A stretch of 5,523 bases of DNA from Pseudomonadota bacterium (GTDB taxonomy: Bacteria; Desulfobacterota; Desulfobacteria; Desulfobacterales; Desulfobacteraceae). Where the stretch lies: the NCBI GenBank assembly GCA_018816605.1, contig JAHIVS010000192.1:1-5523 (forward strand), given 5' to 3'. The translations under genes were made by a program, and so were the position numbers. The notes beneath the pieces are model-generated. The model saw only the letters and a program-made list of their open reading frames with translations, had not been told where the DNA came from and ran no database searches. Shown piece by piece: positions 1 through 4,579 of the stretch. Position 1 is the first letter of the stretch. Every line of letters starts with the position of its first letter.

Positions 1-843
1 AGGATAGAGTTTGCCCAGGTTCGCAACCCGGTACCGGAACATCAGGGACATATCACCCGGAATCAATGGGCTGCCGAGGTCCGGATAATCCAGGGACTGA
101 AGGCGGATGTCATGCAGGGAATGTCTTCCCTTGCCCACAACCTGCAACAGTACGTTGCCCAGGCACAAGACATCATAATCGATCCTGCTGACCTCATAAT
201 CAAAGTCGATCCACACATGGTTACCGGTCTGGTTGTTTACGATCAGGTGGTCGGCCCGGATATCCCCATGGTGCAATCCAAACCGGTGCAGATCTGAAAG
301 TCCCTGAACGCTCCGGATGAACAATTGCATGACCCGGGGCATCTCCTGATGATAATATATTGTGGGGGGCATTTCCAACTGCCGCAGATAGGCATAAAGT
401 GAGGGACCTGCAATGAAATCAATTATCCGAACGATATTGCCAGCAGCATCCCGGACCCATTGGCCGTGCATGAAATTGGGATGACCCTGCATTTTTTCAA
501 GAACACTAGCTTCTTTTTCAGGGCTTCGTACGAATTGGAAAGAGGTCTCCCCAACGGTGTTGCTGAAGGTTTCCAGAAAAACCAGTTTGATGATTTTCTT
601 TTCCCCCGTGGTCAGGTCAACGGCTTTTTTGACCCAGAACTTGGGCTGATCATCTATTCCGAACCGGCCCTCACGGGCATGGCCGGTCACCAGATAATCG
701 CTGTTGGCAAGGCGCATGACATCGCCGACATCAATTAACATGAATTCCGAGGTGTCTTCAAACACCTTGAGTCTGGCCGACGCTTCCCGATGGGTCAGCT
801 GGCAGATACGACGTTTCAGAGCTGATGGGTTTTTAAAAATCAT
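1..843 (-). CDS. Protein-kinase-fold protein, C-terminus cut by window edge
   Basis: The minus strand is open from ATG at 843 to the left edge (281 codons, no stop seen). What is seen: an N-terminal leader of about 50 residues, then an N-lobe-like stretch (LVTGHAREGRFG, residues 51-62). A candidate ATP-binding lysine is K86 in KIIKLVF, and helix-C-like glutamates lie at 109-111. The catalytic-loop motif HHGDIRADHLIVN is at 191-203 (candidate catalytic D194), and WIDFD at 211-215 is in the place of the DFG metal-binding motif. This is the order of elements in protein kinases and aminoglycoside-phosphotransferase-like kinases; HGD instead of HRD is closer to the latter. The usual Mg-binding Asn five residues after the catalytic Asp is His199, so catalysis may be altered. 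The start has GGGAGG at 852-847, only 3 nt from ATG; upstream in frame there is no other start before a stop. A small ORF (980-909) lies just upstream on the same strand. No signal peptide or clear membrane segment is seen. The substrate is unknown. Confidence 0.8.
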   Translation of the reverse strand, partial: MIFKNPSALKRRICQLTHREASARLKVFEDTSEFMLIDVGDVMRLANSDYLVTGHAREGRFGIDDQPKFWVKKAVDLTTGEKKIIKLVFLETFSNTVGETSFQFVRSPEKEASVLEKMQGHPNFMHGQWVRDAAGNIVRIIDFIAGPSLYAYLRQLEMPPTIYYHQEMPRVMQLFIRSVQGLSDLHRFGLHHGDIRADHLIVNNQTGNHVWIDFDYEVSRIDYDVLCLGNVLLQVVGKGRHSLHDIRLQSLDYPDLGSPLIPGDMSLMFRYRVANLGKLYP

Positions 844-854
844 AGGCCTCCCGG

Positions 855-883
855 GTGCAGTAACAGGCCACTTTCTGCTGCAC
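855..883. other. Stem-loop just upstream of the kinase-like gene
   Basis: GTGCAG (855-860) and CTGCAC (878-883) are perfect inverted arms with a 17-nt loop. In the minus-strand transcript the hairpin ends 2 nt before the GGGAGG ribosome binding site of the kinase-like gene, so it could affect translation initiation. Read on the plus strand it is followed by TCTTTTTTTC, which resembles a weak intrinsic terminator. That would stop plus-strand (antisense) transcription leaving the kinase-like gene. The stem is short and the role is inferred only. Confidence 0.3.
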
Positions 884-908
884 TCTTTTTTTCAAACAAG
901 ATCGAGCC

Positions 909-980
909 TTAAAAATATCCGGCTATTAAAAAAACCAATTCTAAAAAAATCGATTCTAAAAAAACAAATTCAACATTCAT
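909..980 (-). CDS. Hydrophobic 23-residue small ORF upstream of the kinase-like gene
   Basis: ATG at 980-978 is read to TAA at 911-909. It is preceded by AGGAGG (994-989) with an 8-nt spacer, which is the strongest ribosome binding site in the left part of the window. The product is almost entirely hydrophobic and its core FVFLESIFLELVFLI is a five-residue near-repeat (x-[VI]-F-L-[EI]) encoded by the 15-bp DNA repeat. It could form a single short membrane helix with two glutamates on it. It sits 65 nt upstream of the kinase-like gene on the same strand, so it may be a leader peptide or a small membrane protein co-transcribed with it. It matches no family I recognise. The evidence is the start signal, the composition and the position; chance formation from an A/T-rich repeat is possible. 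Confidence 0.45.
   Translation of the reverse strand: MNVEFVFLESIFLELVFLIAGYF
938..971. repeat. 15-bp tandem repeat with A-tracts
   Basis: Plus-strand units ATTCTAAAAAAATCG (938-952) and ATTCTAAAAAAACAA (953-967) are followed by a partial ATTC (968-971). A degenerate copy, ATTAAAAAAACCA, precedes them at 925-937. The 15-bp period keeps the reading frame of the minus-strand small ORF, and it is not the 10-11 bp phasing of bent DNA. That makes a coding repeat somewhat more likely than a curvature element. Confidence 0.7.
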
Positions 981-988
981 GCCACCTA

Positions 989-994
989 CCTCCT
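989..994 (-). promoter_or_regulatory. Ribosome binding site of the 23-residue ORF
   Basis: The minus strand reads AGGAGG, a full anti-Shine-Dalgarno match, 8 nt before the ATG at 980. Because the ORF is so short, this site is the main reason to treat it as translated. Confidence 0.5.
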
Positions 995-1092
995 CTTTAC
1001 TTAAGACCTGCCCTTCACCTGTCCTTTCAACCCGCTGGGGGGCTATCGCTCAGGCAAACAGACAACCCTTTTTTTTACACCCTGAAAAAGAT

Positions 1093-1119
1093 CCTGACAT
1101 ATTCCAAATAAGGGTCAGG
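1093..1119. promoter_or_regulatory. Inverted repeat, possible operator (upstream copy)
   Basis: CCTGAC (1093-1098) and GTCAGG (1114-1119) are perfect inverted arms whose centres are 21 bp apart, about two helical turns, as for a dimeric regulator. The repeat lies in the divergent intergenic region, about 140 bp before the crotonase start and about 110 bp before the small ORF start on the other strand. No U-tract follows, so a terminator is unlikely. No regulator gene is in the window. Confidence 0.3.
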
Positions 1120-1148
1120 TGCTTGGGGTACCGGGAATTGAATTGATA

Positions 1149-1177
1149 AGATAATGCCTTGAATAAAAGCATTATCT
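1149..1177. promoter_or_regulatory. Inverted repeat, possible operator before the crotonase gene
   Basis: AGATAATGC (1149-1157) and GCATTATCT (1169-1177) form a perfect 9-bp inverted repeat with an 11-nt A/T-rich spacer; arm centres are 20 bp apart. It ends 12 bp before a possible -10 element (TAGAAT, 1190-1195) and would overlap the matching -35 region, whose sequence is poor. This is the geometry expected of a repressor or activator site controlling the crotonase gene. The sequence is not one I can tie to a named regulator. Confidence 0.4.
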
Positions 1178-1189
1178 ATGCAAAGAAAA

Positions 1190-1195
1190 TAGAAT
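1190..1195 (+). promoter_or_regulatory. Weak candidate -10 element for the crotonase gene
   Basis: TAGAAT matches the sigma70 -10 consensus at five of six positions and lies about 60 bp before the ATG at 1257. No good -35 hexamer is found 16-18 bp upstream, where the 1149-1177 inverted repeat lies. If real, this promoter would probably need an activator. Confidence 0.25.
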
Positions 1196-1243
1196 GTGAC
1201 AGATGCCCATTGTGTGGATCATTTCGGATGGTATCACCATGAA

Positions 1244-1249
1244 AAGGAG
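1244..1249 (+). promoter_or_regulatory. Ribosome binding site that sets the crotonase start
   Basis: AAGGAG is 7 nt before the ATG at 1257. The upstream in-frame ATGs at 1203 and 1239 lack such a site, and this site lies inside the longer reading. The start at 1257 is therefore preferred. Confidence 0.8.
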
Positions 1250-1256
1250 CGGGGCC

Positions 1257-2066
1257 ATGAGTGGCAGTAAGATTGATATTCAGATGAAAAACAGGATCGC
1301 CCTGGTGACCCTGAATCGCACCGAAAAGCAGAATGCATTTGATGCGTCCATGTTCTCGGCCCTGGAAACCATTACCGAAAAATTGAAACACACGCTTCCC
1401 CGGGCCATTATCCTAACCGGAGCGGGAGACCAGGCATTTTGCGCAGGATTTGATGTAAGTCCTGAAAATCCTTTGGTGGCCGACTTCCTTGAAGTTCTGG
1501 GCACCAGAGATATTGAACCGGCCAGACAACTTATCCGCCGTATTCGAAAAGCCATTGACGGGTTTGTGTCCCTGCCCGTCCCCATCATTGCCGCCATAAA
1601 TGGGGCGGCGTATGGGGGCGGCATGGAGCTTGCCGTCAGATGCGATCTGCGCGTGATGGACCCCAAAGCAAAACTCTGTTTTTCCGAAGTGCGATTGGGG
1701 TTAATGCCGGATTGGGGAGGGGGACCCTGTTTAACGAGGCTTGTGGGAAAAGGCGTTGCATCGGACCTCATATTGACCGCCCGAAGGGTAACGGCCCAAG
1801 AGGCCTTGGGTCTTGGCCTGGTGAACAGATTAAGTGAGCCGGGCCGGGCCGTTGATGCGGCATTGACGCTGGCAGAACAAATCGCGCAAAATGGACCCAG
1901 GGCCGTTGGGCATGCCCTGACGGTCATCCGGCAGAGCCGGGGGCTGTCCTTAGAAGAAGCCCTGGAGCTGGAGGCTGAAATGGCGGCACAATTAATTGTA
2001 ACCGGTGAATGCCTGCAGGGGATTACCGCATTTCTGGAAAAGAAAACGCCCCGGTTTCCAGATTGA
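1257..2066 (+). CDS. Enoyl-CoA hydratase/isomerase (crotonase family)
   Basis: A complete 269-residue soluble protein, the usual length for the family, which acts on acyl-CoA thioesters in the cytoplasm. From Met at 1257, the crotonase core begins at IDIQMKNRIALVTLNR (6-21). The first oxyanion-hole segment is AFCAGFD (60-66) and the second is INGAAYGGGMELAVRCD (114-130). The two glutamates that activate water in enoyl-CoA hydratase are matched by E124 (GGGMELA) and E144 (CFSEVRLG), so hydratase chemistry is plausible. A PDWGG motif (151-155) also resembles some dienoyl-CoA and enoyl-CoA isomerases, so the exact reaction is open. A start at 1203 would add 18 residues with no homology-like content and no ribosome binding site. 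The gene stands alone on its strand: another promoter follows its stop at 2066, and no clear terminator separates them. A role in beta-oxidation or in processing unsaturated acyl-CoAs fits the lipid neighbourhood but is inferred. Confidence 0.9.
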   Translation: MSGSKIDIQMKNRIALVTLNRTEKQNAFDASMFSALETITEKLKHTLPRAIILTGAGDQAFCAGFDVSPENPLVADFLEVLGTRDIEPARQLIRRIRKAIDGFVSLPVPIIAAINGAAYGGGMELAVRCDLRVMDPKAKLCFSEVRLGLMPDWGGGPCLTRLVGKGVASDLILTARRVTAQEALGLGLVNRLSEPGRAVDAALTLAEQIAQNGPRAVGHALTVIRQSRGLSLEEALELEAEMAAQLIVTGECLQGITAFLEKKTPRFPD

Positions 2067-2068
2067 GC

Positions 2069-2118
2069 AAAAAAAAATTTAAAAAACCATTGTACCCGGA
2101 TGGGCGGATGGATATAAT
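2069..2118 (+). promoter_or_regulatory. Sigma70-type promoter with upstream A/T element
   Basis: TATAAT (2113-2118) is a perfect -10 element. It sits 17 bp after TTGTAC (2090-2095), which keeps the TTG of the -35 consensus. An 18-base run of only A and T (2069-2086) lies directly upstream, like an UP element. Transcription would start near 2125, about 25 nt before the ATG at 2150, and would drive the desaturase remnant, cfa and the flavoprotein gene. The site starts 3 bp after the crotonase stop, so the lipid operon probably has its own promoter. Confidence 0.65.
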
Positions 2119-2149
2119 CAGGGGAGGAACAGCCAAGCGGAGGATCAGC

Positions 2150-2383
2150 ATGGTTGAGCGATCAAAACGAGACAAGGCACCTCCAAGGTCGGGCCGAATC
2201 TGGCCGGATTGGTACCCCCGACTCAATTCGTTTCGGATTTCAAACCCGGGCAAATCCACCTGGCAATTGATCAACACCCTTATCCCCTATACCTGTCTGT
2301 GGGGGATGATGATCTGGATGATTCAACACATTTTTCGGGTATGTTCTCGGGGCATTGTTCAAAAGGAAACAGGCTTGAAATAA
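2150..2383 (+). pseudogene. Truncated N-terminus of a membrane fatty acid desaturase
   Basis: A 77-residue ORF begins at ATG 2150 with GGAGG (2139-2143) 6 nt upstream. After a basic N-terminus, residues 27-56 contain SFRISNPGKS and TWQLINTLIPYTCLWGMMIW. These match the region before and in the first membrane helix of the FA_desaturase family (PF00487). In Bacillus Des, as I recall it, the same region reads roughly S..QLLNTFIPF...LW. The family is normally 300-400 residues with three His boxes (the HDCGH type); none follows here. After residue 62 the similarity stops and the frame ends at TAA 2381-2383. Two readings are possible: a decayed gene that has lost nearly all of its body, or a retained one-helix peptide translated ahead of cfa (44 nt downstream). 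The promoter and ribosome binding site are intact. It probably marks the former first gene of a desaturase-methyltransferase-reductase operon. Confidence 0.6.
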
Positions 2384-2416
2384 ACCGATTATTTTTTTTG
2401 CCATCTTCTTAACCGC

Positions 2417-2422
2417 AGGAGG
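2417..2422 (+). promoter_or_regulatory. Strong ribosome binding site of cfa
   Basis: AGGAGG lies 5 nt before the ATG at 2428, a full match to the anti-Shine-Dalgarno sequence. It sets the cfa start and suggests high translation independent of the upstream remnant. Confidence 0.8.
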
Positions 2423-2427
2423 ACGAC

Positions 2428-3573
2428 ATGAATCATAAAAAAGTAAAAGAAGCGTTTTCTTCCCTGATGCAGTTTGCAGGGATAACGGTGAACGGCGACA
2501 GGCCCTATGATATTCAGGTCCACAATGATGCATTCTATTCCAGAGTTTTAAGCCAGACCGCCTTGGGGCTGGGCGAATCCTATATGGACCGGTGGTGGGA
2601 CTGCCTCTCCATTGACCAGTTCATCGACCGGCTGATGCGGGTGAATCTGGTAAACCGGCTTCGCCGGGACTGGTTCACCACCTGGAATATTATCAAGGCA
2701 AGGGTACTCAATCTCCAGACCCCGGACCGCGCCTGTCTTGTGGGCAAAAAACATTATGATATCGGAAATGACCTGTATCAGCGCATGCTGGACCGGCGCA
2801 TGCAGTATACCTGCGGCTACTGGGAAAATGCAGACAGCCTGGATGCTGCCCAGGAGGCCAAGCTTCGGATGATCTGCCAAAAAACCCATTTGGGTCCGGA
2901 CATGCGGGTGGCCGAACTTGGATGCGGGTTTGGCGGGTTTGCCCAATATGCCGCCCAAAATTACGGGGCCCGGGTGACCGGCTATACCATCTCCAAAGAA
3001 CAGGCCCGGTACGCCAGAAATTTGTGTCAAGGCCTGCCGGTGGATATCCGGCTGGAAGACTACCGAAAGGCCCGGGGAACCTATGACCGGGTCATCTCCA
3101 TCGGGCTGATGGAACATGTGGGATATAAAAACTACCCCGCCTATATGCGGCTTGCTGGCCGTCTGCTCAAAGCGGACGGGATTGCATTTATCCACACCAT
3201 CGGCAGCAATGTCAGCAGCAGCACCTGTAATCCCTGGACCACAAAATATATCTTCCCCAATGCCGTACTCCCCTCCATTGCCCAGCTTGGGAAAGCCATG
3301 GAAGGTCAATTTGTGATGGAGGACTGGCAAAACCTGGGCGAAAATTACGACAAAACCCTGATGGCCTGGTGGAAAAATTTCAAAACTGCCTGGCCAAAGC
3401 TCGCACCCGCCTACGGCGATCGCTTTTACCGGATGTGGAAATACTATCTGCTAAGCTGTGCCGGTGGATTTCGTTCCCGGGACCTGCAGCTCTGGCAAAT
3501 CGTCATGACCCGGCCCGGCAGGCAACGACCTGAGCGGCCTTGTCTGGATTTTCAAAATTTGAGATCGGTGTAA
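2428..3573 (+). CDS. cfa: Cyclopropane-fatty-acyl-phospholipid synthase (Cfa family)
   Basis: This is a complete 381-residue S-adenosylmethionine-dependent methyltransferase, collinear with E. coli Cfa (382 residues). It transfers a methylene from S-adenosylmethionine to the double bond of unsaturated phospholipid acyl chains at the membrane surface. The N-terminal lipid-binding domain shows LGLGESYMDRWWDC (46-59). The linker HYDIGNDLYQRMLD (109-122) and MQYTCGYW (125-132) follow, then the cofactor loop VAELGCGFGG (161-170). Residues matching the active-site and bicarbonate-binding set of the E. coli enzyme are present: C129, E229 (GLMEHVG), H256 (FIHTIGS) and Y307 (ENYDKTLMAW). The C-terminal FRSRDLQLWQIV (348-359) is typical, followed by a short divergent tail. 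The start follows AGGAGG. The next gene begins at the base after its stop, so the two are probably translationally coupled. Relatives in actinobacteria make methylene-branched acyl chains instead of cyclopropanes, so the product cannot be fixed from sequence alone. Confidence 0.95.
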   Translation: MNHKKVKEAFSSLMQFAGITVNGDRPYDIQVHNDAFYSRVLSQTALGLGESYMDRWWDCLSIDQFIDRLMRVNLVNRLRRDWFTTWNIIKARVLNLQTPDRACLVGKKHYDIGNDLYQRMLDRRMQYTCGYWENADSLDAAQEAKLRMICQKTHLGPDMRVAELGCGFGGFAQYAAQNYGARVTGYTISKEQARYARNLCQGLPVDIRLEDYRKARGTYDRVISIGLMEHVGYKNYPAYMRLAGRLLKADGIAFIHTIGSNVSSSTCNPWTTKYIFPNAVLPSIAQLGKAMEGQFVMEDWQNLGENYDKTLMAWWKNFKTAWPKLAPAYGDRFYRMWKYYLLSCAGGFRSRDLQLWQIVMTRPGRQRPERPCLDFQNLRSV

Positions 3574-4542
3574 ATGAGGCGGTCAAACACCATTGTTGTG
3601 GGGGGCGGCCCGGCCGGAGCGGCCTGTGCCGGCAAGCTTCGAACCCTGGGCGAGGAGGTGCTGATCCTGGACCAACACCCCTTTCCCAGACCCAAGGTCT
3701 GTGCCGGCTGGATACAGCCGTCGGTATGGGCACTCTTGGGCATCTCCCCGGCCGAATACCCCCTTGGCCTGACCCGGTTTGATTGGATTTATTATTCTGT
3801 GTTCGGGATTAAACTTCCCGTGAAAACAAGGCAGTATGCCGTCAGAAGAGTTGAATTTGACCACTGGATGATCGCCCGTTCCCGGGCGCCGGTGGTGAAC
3901 CACCGGGTAAAAACCATCGTCCGGACAGCGGATGGGTATGTCATCGACAACCAATTCCACTGCCAATACCTGATTGGTGCCGGGGGAACCCACTGCCCGG
4001 TGTACCGCACTTTTTTTTCCCCGACCAATCCAAGGGCTGAAAAAAACCGGATTGTCGGCCTTGAAAGCGAGTATGCCGGGCAGTCCCCGGATAAACAGTG
4101 TCGCCTCTGGTTTTTTGATCACGGGTTGCCCGGATATGCCTGGTATCTTCCCAAACAGGGCGGATGGGTGAACCTCGGCATCGGGGGCAAATGCCTGAAA
4201 CTGAAAACCAGTGGAAGCACCATCATGGACCACTGGCATCGATTCATCAGAAAGCTCCAGCTGCTTTCCCTGATTGACAGCCCCCCGCCGCCGCCCAAGG
4301 GGCACACCTATCACCTTTACCAGCCACACCCGGTCACAAGACTTGGCAATGCCTTTGTTGTAGGGGATGCCGCCGGGCTTTCAACCCTGGATATGGGGGA
4401 AGGGATTCAGGGGGCCATTGCCAGCGGCATAATGGCGGCTGAGGCCATTGCCGGCAACCGAGAGATCGCCCTTGGCGCTTTGCCAAAATTTTCCCTGCCG
4501 GGCATTCTTCTGGCCGGATATAAACATCTCTGGAACAAGTAA
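3574..4542 (+). CDS. Geranylgeranyl-reductase-family FAD oxidoreductase
   Basis: A complete 322-residue flavoprotein, shorter than the roughly 380-400 residues usual for geranylgeranyl reductases. The N-terminal Rossmann motif is VVGGGPAG (8-15), with the ribose-binding acid D33 at the end of strand 2. PRPKVCAGWI (39-48) matches the family's PR-x-K-x-C-x-G motif. GYAWYLPK (187-194) matches the Y-x-W-x-F/L-P-K substrate-site motif. VVGDAAG (262-268) with GEGIQGAIASG (275-285) is the second FAD-binding motif. Such enzymes reduce isolated C=C bonds of isoprenoid chains in archaeal lipids, chlorophyll or menaquinone. The ATG follows the cfa TAA with no gap and only a weak ribosome binding site, so translation is probably coupled to cfa. 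This context suggests a lipid acyl intermediate as substrate, but menaquinone side-chain reduction is an alternative. No terminator follows on the plus strand. Oddities: the usual acidic residue in the GADG-like motif is Gly (GAGG, 135-138), and a Pro run lies at 237-241. Confidence 0.85.
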   Translation: MRRSNTIVVGGGPAGAACAGKLRTLGEEVLILDQHPFPRPKVCAGWIQPSVWALLGISPAEYPLGLTRFDWIYYSVFGIKLPVKTRQYAVRRVEFDHWMIARSRAPVVNHRVKTIVRTADGYVIDNQFHCQYLIGAGGTHCPVYRTFFSPTNPRAEKNRIVGLESEYAGQSPDKQCRLWFFDHGLPGYAWYLPKQGGWVNLGIGGKCLKLKTSGSTIMDHWHRFIRKLQLLSLIDSPPPPPKGHTYHLYQPHPVTRLGNAFVVGDAAGLSTLDMGEGIQGAIASGIMAAEAIAGNREIALGALPKFSLPGILLAGYKHLWNK

Positions 4543-4556
4543 AAAGAAAAGACTTG

Positions 4557-4579
4557 CCCCTGTACTGACGCGTCAGGGG
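4557..4579 (-). terminator. Hairpin with U-rich tail at the end of the ClpX-like gene
   Basis: On the minus strand CCCCTG (4579-4574) pairs with CAGGGG (4562-4557), with an 11-nt loop, followed downstream by a T-rich stretch (TCTTTTCTTTTT, within 4552-4541). The 5' arm overlaps the TGA stop (4575-4573). An embedded perfect 12-bp palindrome, CTGACGCGTCAG (4565-4576), offers a competing structure. The plus strand lacks a T-run after the hairpin, so it should terminate only minus-strand transcripts. The two convergent genes end 30 bp apart. Confidence 0.5.

Noticed and set aside
938..971. CRISPR-like or curved-DNA array
   Set aside because: There are only two full 15-bp units with no unique spacers, and the period is not near 10.5 bp, so neither fits.
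969..985. Sigma54-like -24/-12 element on the minus strand (TGGCATG then TTGA)
   Set aside because: The -12 GC is missing and the match overlaps the start codon of the small ORF, so it is probably chance.
1069..1076. T-run as a plus-strand terminator
   Set aside because: No stable GC-rich stem lies directly before it and no plus-strand gene ends nearby.
704..1111. Plus-strand reading frame of 135 codons with Lys-Lys repeats
   Set aside because: It overlaps the kinase-like gene and the intergenic region on the wrong strand and has no ribosome binding site. Its KK-I-L repeats are the reverse reading of the A-tract repeat.
1203..1256. Longer N-terminus for the crotonase from ATG at 1203
   Set aside because: There is no ribosome binding site before 1203, the added 18 residues are not family-like, and AAGGAG 7 nt before 1257 explains that start.
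1280..1927. Long minus-strand frame inside the crotonase gene
   Set aside because: It is antisense to a clear crotonase with intact motifs; its translation has no recognisable domain.
2548..3330. 260-codon minus-strand frame inside cfa
   Set aside because: It is a shadow of the well-conserved Cfa frame; it has no motif and no start signal.
3583..4329. 248-codon minus-strand frame inside the flavoprotein gene
   Set aside because: It is antisense to a frame with full FAD motifs; such shadows are common in this codon usage.
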